This document shows positions 1 through 6,339 of a stretch of 8,726 nucleotides of DNA, piece by piece (within the stretch, counting starts at the first letter, position 1; every line of letters starts with the position of its first letter). The notes beneath the pieces are model-generated. The model saw nothing but the letters and a program-made list of their open reading frames with translations, did not search any database and was not told where the DNA came from. This DNA is from an uncultured Sutterella sp. Lineage in GTDB: Bacteria > Pseudomonadota > Gammaproteobacteria > Burkholderiales > Burkholderiaceae_F. The stretch is from assembly GCA_900764215.1 (NCBI GenBank), contig CAAFNI010000111.1:1-8726 (forward strand). Direction: 5' to 3'. The position numbers and the translations under genes are program-made.

Positions 1-340
1 CCTTCGGAAAGACGCGCCCCCAGTTGAGGGCGCGTTCGGCAAGCGCCTCGAGCCGCTCGGCGGCACGCAGCACGTCCGTTCTCTCAGCCGGCACGCGGCT
101 GTTTTTCGCCTGCAGCGTCTGCGTCGCCTTGCATGCGCACAAAAGCGAAGCCGACAGTCTTCGGCCGTGTTCCACAAGCTCGATGAGACGCTCGACGGCG
201 GCCGGATCGGCGGGATTGTCCGCAGAAAGCCGTTCGGCAAGGAGCAGCACGTCGGAGAGCCTCTCCTTGCGCCTGGCGTATGCGGCGCTGGCAATGTTGA
301 GGAGTCCGTCAGGCTGCCAGTGCGGCTGGGCGTTCTTCAC
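1..340 (-). CDS. Hypothetical protein, partial (C-terminus beyond left edge)
   Basis: Reading leftward from a GTG at 338-340, the frame stays open for 113 codons to the window edge, so the 3' end is missing. The GTG is chosen because GGGAG sits six bases upstream of it (minus strand, about 347-351), and a promoter-like pair lies just beyond at 378-405. The product begins VKNAQPHWQPDGLL. It is rich in Ala, Leu, Glu and Arg, with heptad-like stretches around residues 22-60 and 87-105, and appears mostly helical. A Cys-x-Cys pair falls near residue 69. No signal peptide or membrane segment is visible. I do not recognise the family. The long overlapping plus-strand frame here is a low-complexity Ser/Arg/Ala translation without an RBS and is treated as a shadow. 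It is the only gene at this end, divergent from the transposase-like gene. Confidence 0.6.
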   Translation of the reverse strand, partial: MKNAQPHWQPDGLLNIASAAYARRKERLSDVLLLAERLSADNPADPAAVERLIELVEHGRRLSASLLCACKATQTLQAKNSRVPAERTDVLRAAERLEALAERALNWGRVFPK

Positions 341-377
341 TTTTTTCTCCCGATGTTTTGAGCGAATCAGTCGGGTT

Positions 378-405
378 ATTCTAGCGGCGCGCCGGGCAAA
401 GACAA
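378..405 (-). promoter_or_regulatory. Promoter for the left-edge hypothetical gene
   Basis: On the minus strand TTGTCT (400-405) is followed, after 16 bases, by TAGAAT (378-383). This resembles a sigma70 -35/-10 pair with 4/6 and 5/6 matches. Transcription would begin near 371, about 30 bases before the GTG start at 340. The same GCTAGAAT octamer recurs on the opposite strand before the transposase-like gene. Confidence 0.5.
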
Positions 406-545
406 GGCCGTCCATGTTGATTCACCTCAACTCCTCCCGCAGAGGCGCCCAAAGCGCAGGTTGCCCGTATGGGCGACAGCGGCCCGGGCCGGCCAAGCCG
501 CCTCTTGCGCCGTCACTCTTCCCGTCATGCCTCTCCCGGACGCCT

Positions 546-553
546 GCTAGAAT
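546..553 (+). promoter_or_regulatory. Extended -10 promoter for the transposase-like gene
   Basis: TGCTAGAAT (TG at 545-546, TAGAAT at 548-553) has the form of an extended -10 box. The -35 position (about 525-530, TCATGC) is poor, which extended -10 promoters can tolerate. The start site would be near 560, giving a leader of about 30 bases before the ATG at 590. The stretch 341-545 otherwise holds no gene I can support, only small GC-rich palindromes such as GGCCCGGGCC at 481-490. Confidence 0.4.
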
Positions 554-589
554 CGTCCCGCGTCCATCCGTCTTACACAGAGTGTCCTC

Positions 590-2350
590 ATGCTTGACAG
601 CAAACCCGTCCGAACGCCCGAAGCGCCCGGCAAAATCACCTTCTCCTCAAGAGCGTCCGGCGCCGTCTACGTGCTCTACGAATACGCACGCGTCTACGAT
701 CCAAAGCGCAAGTTCAACGTTCCGAAGCGCGCCTCCATCGGCCGTCTGGCGGACCCTTCCGACCGCACATGGATGCATCCCAACAAGAACTACGCACAAT
801 ACTTCGGCGGTGCAGCGCCGCAGCCGGCCGCCGCTCCCGAACCCGCAAAGCGTCCGCTGCCGCCGCCCGGTCCGCGAAGCCTCGCGCAGCAGGTCGGCCC
901 CTACATCGTCATCCGGTCTGTCGTTCGAAAGAGCGGCCTCGGGACGATGCTCAAGAGCGCCTTCGTGAGCGCCGCCGGCGCTCTTCTTGACGTCGCGAAA
1001 TATTTGATTCTGAACGGAGGACCGACGCTCGACGCCTTTTCGCTCTTCGCCCGCCGCCATCCGCTCTTCGATCCGGAAGCGAGACTTTTGAGCCACAAGT
1101 TCCTTGTGAGTCAGCTCTCTCAAGCCGGTGAAGAGGAAGTCGCCTATTTTCTCCATCTTTGGAACGAAGGGCGCGATCGCCGGCAACGCATCTGCATCAC
1201 GAGCGACGCCGCCGATCCGACCCTGAACACCCGCCCGCTTGAGATCTCGCCGTGCGACGTCCCGGCGCCGGAGATGAACGGACGCATCGGCAACGTCGGC
1301 ATCGCCTTCGACGCCCGAAACCGGATGCCGCTCTTTTATTCATGGTATGCGGGCATCGGCACGCTCGCGGACAACCTCAGGTTCATGGCCTCCGAAGCCG
1401 AGCGCTTCGACTACGAGCGCGTCGCCTTCGTGCTCGCGCACGGAGCCGTTTCGAAAGAGGCTCTGGAATGGATGGATGCCCAAGGCGTTCAATTCCTCAT
1501 GCGGGCCGAGAGCGCTTCGCGCCTTGCGACCGGGCTTCTCAAGCCGCACCTTGGCACATTCGAGCGCAATCCGAACCACCGGATCCCCGGCACGGACCTC
1601 CACGGCAAGACCGTCGAAGGCAGGCTTTTTGAGGGCGACCGCAAGAGCCGACTGCTTCACCTCATTTTCGATCCCTGCACAATGGCTGCCGAGCGGCAAA
1701 GATTCGAGGAAGTTCTTCTCATGATGCGCGAGCACCTCAAGAGCGTCGCCGAGTTCGGCATCGACTGGAAGATCCAGCCGCCCTACACCCGTTACTTTCA
1801 AGGCGTGACCCGCACGATCACGGACAAAGAAGGCCGGACGAGAACGATTTTCGCGGGTGCCGAGGAAAAGGCGGATGCGATCCGCGAGCGCCTCATGCTT
1901 TGCGGCTGCGCGTGCCTCATCAGCTCGGAAAAGATGAGCGCAGCCGAGGCCTGCTCATGCTTTCAGGCGCTCGACGCGCGAGATGCGCCCGACGGGCTCA
2001 TCAATGCCGGCAGGCCTACCCGAGACGTCTGCGGGACGGACGACGATGATATGGATGCGTTTGACGAACCGTCGGACGACGCGCAGAGCGGATTCATCTT
2101 TGCGCAGTTTCTCGCCCTGATCATCCGCGCCCTCATTGAGGAAAAGCTCTCCGGCCTTGCAGGCGAAGTTCATCCGGAAAGCACGGAGGAGGCGATGCGC
2201 GAACTCGGAATGATCGAAGCCGTGCTCTACGACGACGGCGTCCATCGCATTCCCCAGCGACTGTCGGCTGTGCAGAAAGACCTCTTTGAAGCCTTTGAAC
2301 TCAACGAATCCGACTTGCAGCGACTGACGGCGGACTTGGACAAGCGCTAG
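590..2350 (+). CDS. IS1634/IS4-like transposase relative with degenerate catalytic signature
   Basis: An intact 586-aa protein, the usual length for IS1634-type transposases. The N-terminus (residues 26-54: YVLYEYARVY, then PKRASIGRL) matches the short N-terminal module of the clostridial IS1634 group. A Pro/Ala-rich linker follows (about 75-97), then the RNase H-like core with GIAFDARNRMPLFYSWYAG and the block ISSEKMSAAEA (444-454), and a C-terminal FAQFLALIIRALI helix. In active relatives a VLDRG-like segment carries the second catalytic Asp; here it is VLAHG (A283-H284). The IS4-superfamily motif Y-x2-R-x3-E-x6-K falls at 458, 461, 465 and 472 with exact spacing, but reads F, L, D, N. The first Asp is either D206 or lost (C202 in CITS), depending on alignment. 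An acidic DDDD stretch lies near 485. By eye I found no terminal inverted repeats or target duplication. The SD before ATG 590 is weak. It could be an inactive IS remnant, a domesticated protein, or a divergent family. Alignment is from memory of the family. Confidence 0.8.
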   Translation: MLDSKPVRTPEAPGKITFSSRASGAVYVLYEYARVYDPKRKFNVPKRASIGRLADPSDRTWMHPNKNYAQYFGGAAPQPAAAPEPAKRPLPPPGPRSLAQQVGPYIVIRSVVRKSGLGTMLKSAFVSAAGALLDVAKYLILNGGPTLDAFSLFARRHPLFDPEARLLSHKFLVSQLSQAGEEEVAYFLHLWNEGRDRRQRICITSDAADPTLNTRPLEISPCDVPAPEMNGRIGNVGIAFDARNRMPLFYSWYAGIGTLADNLRFMASEAERFDYERVAFVLAHGAVSKEALEWMDAQGVQFLMRAESASRLATGLLKPHLGTFERNPNHRIPGTDLHGKTVEGRLFEGDRKSRLLHLIFDPCTMAAERQRFEEVLLMMREHLKSVAEFGIDWKIQPPYTRYFQGVTRTITDKEGRTRTIFAGAEEKADAIRERLMLCGCACLISSEKMSAAEACSCFQALDARDAPDGLINAGRPTRDVCGTDDDDMDAFDEPSDDAQSGFIFAQFLALIIRALIEEKLSGLAGEVHPESTEEAMRELGMIEAVLYDDGVHRIPQRLSAVQKDLFEAFELNESDLQRLTADLDKR

Positions 2351-2397
2351 TGCGCAGGCGCATTGCAAAGGGCGATGCTCCACCGGCCGAGCCGCGC

Positions 2398-2413
2398 TTC
2401 GGACAAGTCCGAA
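2398..2413 (+). other. Perfect 7-bp hairpin downstream of the transposase-like gene
   Basis: TTCGGAC, AA, GTCCGAA forms a 7-bp inverted repeat with a 2-base centre, 47 bases after the stop codon. No T-run follows, so it is not a standard intrinsic terminator. It may help end the transcript or may be part of a worn element end. It overlaps the start of the DUF4143 remnant. Confidence 0.35.
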
Positions 2414-2808
2414 AGGCCGCCTGCCTCGAATACCTTTCCAATCCGGAAGGCGGGCTCACCTGCCCGAGCATGGACGATGCGCGGCTACAAGGATGGAGGC
2501 GCCTTTTTCCAAACGTTCGCCTTCACCGAAATGCTGAAGTGCCGGGTGTGCAATGCTGAGAAAGCAGACTTCCATTTCCATAGAGACAGCCGCACGCGCG
2601 AAGAAACGACCTTCTCATGCGCCGCAGTGGCACGCTTCATCCCGTCGAAATCAAGACGAGCTCACATCCCGGCAAGGACGCCGTCGAGAACTTCAAGGCG
2701 CTCGCGAGCCTTCCGGAGCCGATCGGACACGGTGCGGTCATCGGCACGACGGAGCGCCATTTCGGCTTGCCCGACGCCTGCACGGCGCACGCCGTCGGGC
2801 GCCTTTGA
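2400..2808 (+). pseudogene. Remnant of a DUF4143-type AAA+ ATPase (C-terminal domain only)
   Basis: Parts of one family are readable in shifting frames. At about 2410-2492 (frame of position 2350) the translation includes GGLTCPSMDDARL, which fits the DTGLxxYL region. From about 2499 to 2606, in the frame of 2363, it reads GAFFQTFAFTEMLK and then FHFHRDSRTREE, which fit the family's GAFFETFVVSEILK and YFYRDxxxxEID blocks. From about 2608 to 2808, in the frame of 2617, it reads DLLMRRSGTLHPVEIKTS and ends at a TGA in the expected place. Restoring one missing base at about 2606-2607 would give EEIDLLM, so a single-base deletion is the simplest second lesion. The first frame change lies near 2490-2500. 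The N-terminal P-loop ATPase half is absent, and I see none left of the transposase-like gene. These proteins are often linked to toxin/antitoxin or restriction-like accessory loci, but this copy should be non-functional. Confidence 0.7.
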
Positions 2809-2819
2809 GAACGGCGCCC
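2797..2819. terminator. GC-rich hairpin between convergent units
   Basis: GGGCGCC (2797-2803) and GGCGCCC (2813-2819) form a 7-bp stem around a 9-base loop that contains the pseudogene stop codon. It lies between the rightward remnant and the leftward small gene ending at 2828, so it could act on both strands. There is no T-run on either side, so an intrinsic terminator is only a guess. Confidence 0.35.
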
Positions 2820-2827
2820 CAGCGCGG

Positions 2828-3106
2828 TCAAGCTCTCTTGATCGCCTCTCCGATCTCGGCACTCATCACGTCCCACGAGCGCTCGGGACGGGGCTTGCCG
2901 CCGATGCGGTAGCTCGCCGTCTTGTAGACGAGCTCGATGCCTTCGCGATAGCGGCAGTTGACGGTGACGCGGCGCCCGGCGTGGTAGTCCTCGTCGGACA
3001 TCTGCCTCAGGGCGTAAAAGAGTTCGGCGCGCGCGCAGAGACTGCTCGAAAACTTTCCCTGAAACCTGCGCTTGGGTTCGATCACGATTTCTTCGGGCTC
3101 TGCCAT
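2828..3106 (-). CDS. Small hypothetical protein, 92 aa
   Basis: The start at 3106 (MAEPEEIVIEPKRRF) is chosen over an upstream in-frame ATG at 3145 because AAGGA sits eight bases before it. The product is soluble, mixed-charge and without membrane segments. It has a basic early stretch (PKRRFQGKF), a helical middle (ARAELFYALRQMSDEDY) and a probable beta-rich part (RRVTVNCRYREGIELVYKT). I do not recognise the family and give no function. It lies 114 bases after the symporter gene on the same strand, and may be read from its own weak promoter or through from the symporter. The overlapping plus-strand frames are extensions of the DUF4143 remnant and look non-coding beyond about 2810. Confidence 0.7.
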   Translation of the reverse strand: MAEPEEIVIEPKRRFQGKFSSSLCARAELFYALRQMSDEDYHAGRRVTVNCRYREGIELVYKTASYRIGGKPRPERSWDVMSAEIGEAIKRA

Positions 3107-3135
3107 GGACGTCTTCCTTCGTAAACAAGGCTCCA

Positions 3136-3143
3136 AGTATGAC
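3136..3143 (-). promoter_or_regulatory. Possible extended -10 for the 92-aa gene
   Basis: On the minus strand TGTCATACT reads as an extended -10 (TGn plus CATACT, 4/6 to TATAAT) about 30 bases before the start codon. No -35 is visible, because the upstream sequence is the GC-rich palindrome CGGCGGCCGCCG at 3150-3161. Confidence 0.25.
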
Positions 3144-3190
3144 ACAACCCGGCGGCCGCCGCCCGAAGGCGCCGGCCAGGCCGGGCTGCA

Positions 3191-3208
3191 GGGGCGCCGG
3201 GGGCGCCG
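3191..3208. repeat. Two tandem copies of GGGGCGCCG after the symporter stop
   Basis: GGGGCGCCG occurs at 3191-3199 and again at 3200-3208, followed by a partial third copy. Each copy contains palindromic GGCGCC, so the pair can fold as a hairpin just downstream of the symporter stop codon (minus strand). This may slow or end transcription; no T-run is present. Confidence 0.5.
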
Positions 3209-3220
3209 GGCGCTTCAAAA

Positions 3221-4624
3221 TCAGAGGCGCTGCATGCGGTCGTCGATGTTCTCGCTCTTTTTCACCTCGTAGCGGTCGAGCTTTTGCTCGAAGTCGTCGA
3301 GGCTCTCGCCCACGACCTTGTGAAGCGCGATGAGCGCGACGAGGTTCGGGAGCACCATCAGGCCGTTGAAGAGGTCGGCGAGCGACCAGACGAAGTCGAC
3401 CTTGAGCATGGCCCCCGTGACGATGAAGGCGCAGACGATCAGGCGATAGGCCAGCACGCCGCGCGAGCGGAAGAGAAAGCGCACGTTCTGCTCGCCGAAG
3501 AAGTACCAGCCCATGATCGTGGAGAAGGCGAAGAAGAAGAGGCAGACGGCGACGAAGGCCATGCCGAACGAGCCCAGGCCCACGGTGTAGGCGTTCTGCG
3601 TGAGCTCGATCCCCGTCGTCTTGAAGTCGAGCACGCCCGTCACGAGAATGACGATGCCCGTGAAGGTCACGATCACGACCGTCGTGAAGACGCCGAACAT
3701 GGCAACGAGCCCCTGCTCGGCCGGATGCTCGACGCGGGCCACGGCATGCGCGTGGGGCGTGGACCCCATGCCGGCCTCGTTCGAGAAGAGCCCTCGGGCC
3801 ACGCCGAACTGCATGGCCTTGGCGACCGTGAGGCCGAGCGCGCCGCCCATGACGGCTTCGGGATCGAACGCCGCGACGAAGATGAGCCTGAAGGCGGGAA
3901 TCACTTCGCCGATGTGCGCGCCGATCACCCAGAGGCCGCCGATGAGGTAGATGGCCGCCATGAAGGGCACGATCTTTTCGGTGACGCTCGCCAGGCGCCC
4001 CACGCCGCCGAAGAAGACGAGGCCCGCGAGCACTGCGCAGACGACGCCCGAAGCGAGCGCCGGCACGTTGAAGGCGGTCTCCATCGCATGCGCGATGGAG
4101 TTGGACTGCACCATGTTGCCGATGCAGCCGAGCGCGATGATGATGGCGATCGAGAAGAAGACCGCGAGCGGACGCCACTTCTCGCCCATGCCGAGCGTGA
4201 TGTAGTAGGCCGGGCCGCCGAGCACGCGGCCCTGCTCGTCCTTCGTGCGGTAGGTCTGCGCGAGCAAGGCCTCGGCAAAGATGGTCGCCATGCCGAAGAA
4301 GGCGGCCACCCAGAGCCAGAAGAGCGAGCCCGGTCCCCCCGCGACGAGGGCCGTTGCCGTGCCGGCGACGTTGCCGGTGCCGACCTGGGCCGCCACGGCG
4401 GTCGCGAGCGCCTGGAAGGAGCTCATGCCGGACTTGTCGGCGCGCTTGCCGAAAAGCGAGGCGCCGCCCAGAAGAAAGCGGGCCGCAAGGCCGAACTTTC
4501 GCACCTGCACGAAGCGAAGCTTGATGGTGTAGAAGATGCCGGTGCCGCAAAGCAGCGGAATCAGGAAGAAGACGCCCCAGAGTACGCCGTTGACGTCGCT
4601 GACGAGTTGATTGAGGAAATCCAT
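3221..4624 (-). CDS. Alanine/glycine:cation symporter (AGCS family)
   Basis: A 467-aa multi-pass membrane protein of normal family length. AGCS members bring small neutral amino acids, mostly alanine or glycine, into the cell with Na+ or H+. Hallmarks seen: the N-terminal hydrophobic segment LWGVFFLIPLLCGTGIFYTI (about 15-34); the signature AAQVGTGNVAGTATALVAGG (78-97) followed by PGSLFWLW; GGPAYYI (136-142); and the second signature GLFSNEAGMGSTPHAHA (278-294), which lines the substrate and cation site in this family. About ten further hydrophobic segments follow, ending near 435, with a charged cytoplasmic tail (DDFEQKLDRYEVKKSE). The start at 4624 has only a weak AGG six bases upstream. 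It follows the M20 amidohydrolase on the same strand with a 189-base gap, so co-transcription is possible but not evident. The exact substrate cannot be read from sequence. Confidence 0.93.
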   Translation of the reverse strand: MDFLNQLVSDVNGVLWGVFFLIPLLCGTGIFYTIKLRFVQVRKFGLAARFLLGGASLFGKRADKSGMSSFQALATAVAAQVGTGNVAGTATALVAGGPGSLFWLWVAAFFGMATIFAEALLAQTYRTKDEQGRVLGGPAYYITLGMGEKWRPLAVFFSIAIIIALGCIGNMVQSNSIAHAMETAFNVPALASGVVCAVLAGLVFFGGVGRLASVTEKIVPFMAAIYLIGGLWVIGAHIGEVIPAFRLIFVAAFDPEAVMGGALGLTVAKAMQFGVARGLFSNEAGMGSTPHAHAVARVEHPAEQGLVAMFGVFTTVVIVTFTGIVILVTGVLDFKTTGIELTQNAYTVGLGSFGMAFVAVCLFFFAFSTIMGWYFFGEQNVRFLFRSRGVLAYRLIVCAFIVTGAMLKVDFVWSLADLFNGLMVLPNLVALIALHKVVGESLDDFEQKLDRYEVKKSENIDDRMQRL

Positions 4625-4632
4625 TTGTCGCC

Positions 4633-4660
4633 TGTATGAAGTCGCTTGTATGAAGTCGCT
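4633..4660 (-). repeat. 14-bp tandem repeat in the symporter 5' leader
   Basis: TGTATGAAGTCGCT occurs at 4633-4646 and directly again at 4647-4660 without mismatch. Read in the gene's direction the unit is AGCGACTTCATACA. A partial third copy, GGCGAC, abuts the start codon, so the repeat runs into the ribosome-binding region. Confidence 0.8.
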
Positions 4661-4789
4661 TGATTGGAAAAGGACTCGAAGGGCCCGAAGTCAAAGGAAG
4701 TCAAGGGCGCCTCCGCTTGCTTGTCGTTCTGTTTTCCGTTCCGGCCGGCTTTACCTTCTTTCACTGTCGAGCGGCAGAGTGGAAACGGC

Positions 4790-4795
4790 ATTCTA
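4790..4795 (-). promoter_or_regulatory. Possible -10 box for the symporter gene
   Basis: TAGAAT on the minus strand matches the -10 boxes seen at 378-383 and 548-553. No convincing -35 lies upstream, where the sequence runs into the end of the M20 gene. If used, it gives a leader of about 160 bases that includes the 14-bp tandem repeat. A TTGACT further downstream has no paired -10. Confidence 0.25.
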
Positions 4796-4813
4796 ATGCA
4801 ATCCGCCTCTCCC

Positions 4814-5929
4814 TTAGGGAAGGAGCATGATTTTCTTCATGAAGGCGATCCCTGCGGGAATCACGGCTTCGTCGTTCCAGCAAAAGTGGGGCGAATGAAG
4901 CTCGTGCGCGGGCCCGACGCCGAGGAAGAAGAAGACGCCCGGAACATGCTTCTGGTAGAAGGAAAAGTCCTCCGCCGCGAGGACGGGCTCGGGGAGCAGG
5001 TTCGGCGCATGCGCGCCGAGGTCCTCCGAGACGCGCGCAAAGAGCGCCTCGTGATTCCAGACGGCGGGGTAGCCCGTGCTGAAGGAGACTTCGAGCCCGC
5101 AGCCCGTGCGGGCGGCCGTTTCGGCGGCGAGCGTCCTGAGCCGCCCGCGGATCATCTCGGCCGCGTCCTCGTCATAGGTGCGAAGCGTGCCTTGGATTTC
5201 GGCCGAGCCCGCCACGGCGTTGCGAACCGTGCCCGCCGTCATGCGGCCGAACTGCAGCGTGCGCAGCACGTCGTCGGGCAGCGCCTCGGTCCAGGCGTCG
5301 GCGGCATTCATCCAGTCGACGCCCGCGCGAAGCGCGTCGAGCCCCTCGGCGGCGCGCGAGACGTGCACGCTTTTGCCCGTCACCCTGAGCGTCACCTCGT
5401 TCGAGCGGGCCATCATCGGGCCGGGCCGCGACCAGACGCTCCCCTCGGGGAGATTGGGCCAGAGGTGCAGGCCGAAGACGCGCGTGACGCCGTACCTTTC
5501 GAAGACCCCGGTCTCGCAGAGCCGGCCCGCGCCGCCCGTCGTCTCCTCGGCGGGCTGAAAGACGAAGAGCACGTTTCGCGGGAGCCTTTCGCCCGCGGCG
5601 AGCATGCGGGCCGTTTCTTCGGCAAGGCCGAGCTCGATGGCCGTGTGCCCGTCGTGCCCGCAGGCATGCATGCGCCCGGGCCTTTCGGACGCGAAGAAGA
5701 GCCCCGTGCATTCGGTGACGGGCAGCGCGTCCATGTCGGCGCGAAGCGCGACGGTTTCGTCGGCGCCCGCATCGAAATACGCGCAGACGCTCCCCTTGAT
5801 GGGCGAAAAGATCTCGGCTCCGAGCGGCTCGAGCACCTTTCTCACATAGGCCGTCGTATCGGGCAGCTCGTCGTCGAGCTCGGGCATGCGGTGCAGATCC
5901 CTGCGGTATTGGACGGCATTGACGCTCAT
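4814..5929 (-). CDS. M20 family amidohydrolase, candidate N-acetyl-DAP deacetylase
   Basis: A 371-aa dinuclear metal amidohydrolase of the M20 aminoacylase-like type. Seen motifs: RADMDALPV (63-71), HACGHDGHTA (88-97, ligands C90 and H92), FQPAEE (124-129, E128 as general base and E129 as ligand), GLHLWP (ligand H155), a dimerisation-domain GKSVH segment near 185-189, and near the C-terminus AAEDFSFYQKHVPGVFFFLG and HSPHF (a likely last His ligand). All expected metal ligands are present. The start at 5929 (MSVNAVQYRRDLHRMPE) is preferred because GGAG lies nine bases upstream; an earlier ATG at 5938 abuts that SD. The family removes acyl groups from amino acids such as N-acetyl-DAP, hippurate or IAA conjugates. 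Divergence from dapA-dapB-dapH makes N-acetyl-L,L-DAP deacetylation the most economical role, but this is inference from context. Confidence 0.9.
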   Translation of the reverse strand: MSVNAVQYRRDLHRMPELDDELPDTTAYVRKVLEPLGAEIFSPIKGSVCAYFDAGADETVALRADMDALPVTECTGLFFASERPGRMHACGHDGHTAIELGLAEETARMLAAGERLPRNVLFVFQPAEETTGGAGRLCETGVFERYGVTRVFGLHLWPNLPEGSVWSRPGPMMARSNEVTLRVTGKSVHVSRAAEGLDALRAGVDWMNAADAWTEALPDDVLRTLQFGRMTAGTVRNAVAGSAEIQGTLRTYDEDAAEMIRGRLRTLAAETAARTGCGLEVSFSTGYPAVWNHEALFARVSEDLGAHAPNLLPEPVLAAEDFSFYQKHVPGVFFFLGVGPAHELHSPHFCWNDEAVIPAGIAFMKKIMLLP

Positions 5930-6091
5930 GGGGCGCATCTCCAGCAAATAAATGTTTGATCCAAAGAGACAGAAAGGCCGGCAGGGACACGCGGGCCCGA
6001 GCCGGCTCTCAGCCAAAAGGTCCCTTCTTTATAACACGGCTCCCGTGCGGACCGCCCGCCTGCGGGACGATTTCGGCGAATCTAAGGCATT

Positions 6092-6103
6092 TGTCGTACG
6101 ACA
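6092..6103. promoter_or_regulatory. Perfect 12-bp palindrome, possible operator
   Basis: TGTCGTACGACA is identical to its reverse complement. It lies between the M20 and dapA starts, about 160 bases before the M20 start and 370 before dapA. Perfect 12-bp palindromes are rare enough by chance to suggest a regulator site, but I cannot name a regulator. Confidence 0.35.
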
Positions 6104-6124
6104 TCCCGCCTAGACGGCTTGAGC

Positions 6125-6164
6125 GCGGCGGCCTTATGGGCGCATTCGCGCCGCCGCCCCTTTT
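6125..6164 (+). terminator. GC hairpin followed by CCCTTTT
   Basis: GCGGCGGC (6125-6132) and GCCGCCGC (6150-6157) form a perfect 8-bp stem with a 17-base loop, followed by CCCTTTT. It is shaped like a weak intrinsic terminator on the plus strand. There is no gene upstream on that strand, so it would serve only a leader transcript starting further left, or be incidental. Confidence 0.25.
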
Positions 6165-6178
6165 CAAAGCGGCGCCCG

Positions 6179-6215
6179 GCATGGTACCTTTCATGCTGCA
6201 GATCACGTTCTGCAG
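6179..6215 (+). other. Overlapping small hairpins at the proximal dapA leader
   Basis: GCATG (6179-6183) pairs with CATGC (6192-6196), and CTGCAG (6196-6201) pairs with CTGCAG (6210-6215). The two stems share base 6196, so they could be alternatives or stack. TTTCAA (6162-6167) and TACCTT (6185-6190) with a 17-base spacer form a poor promoter-like pair here; if real, the dapA leader would be about 275 bases. Confidence 0.25.
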
Positions 6216-6285
6216 ATAGAGGAGCGGGGACGAAGAGCCCGACCGAGCCGGCAGGCGAGGACGTCGGGGCGAGGCAACTCCGCCG

Positions 6286-6339
6286 AATCATCCGCGAAGG
6301 GCGCTTCCGGATGATGGGCCGCAGGAAAACATCCTGCGG
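6286..6339 (+). promoter_or_regulatory. Two adjacent strong hairpins in the dapA leader
   Basis: Hairpin 1: ATCATCCG (6287-6294) pairs with CGGATGAT (6308-6315), and after one bulged C (6295) GAAG (6296-6299) pairs with CTTC (6304-6307) around a GGCG loop. This makes 12 base pairs in all. Hairpin 2: CCGCAGGA (6319-6326) pairs with TCCTGCGG (6332-6339) around AAACA. Only three bases separate them. No T-run follows, so they are not a plain terminator. They sit 131 bases before dapA and could be a cis-regulatory RNA or a stabilising leader. The class is unknown. Confidence 0.5.

Noticed and set aside
24..968. Long plus-strand open frame of 314 codons at the left edge
   Set aside because: It is Ser/Arg/Ala-rich, has no RBS, overlaps the transposase-like gene in another frame, and opposes the better-supported minus-strand GTG gene with promoter and SD.
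400..2560. Terminal inverted repeats of an insertion sequence around the transposase-like gene
   Set aside because: Comparing the flanks by eye showed no matching inverted repeats or target duplication, so no element boundaries are called.
3150..3208. CRISPR-like or REP-like array from the GGCGCC-rich repeats
   Set aside because: The units are only 9 bases and directly adjacent without spacers; simple GC-rich tandem repeats and palindromes explain them.
3284..4639. 451-codon plus-strand frame opposite the symporter
   Set aside because: Glu/Asp/Arg/His-rich antisense shadow, typical of GC-rich DNA opposite a real gene; no family features.
2637..4694. 685-codon minus-strand frame spanning the symporter region
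   Set aside because: Translation is Arg/His-rich and low in hydrophobics; it is the shifted-frame shadow of the AGCS gene, which has full family motifs.
4664..5959. 431-codon plus-strand frame opposite the M20 gene
   Set aside because: Antisense shadow with biased composition; the minus-strand protein carries all M20 motifs.
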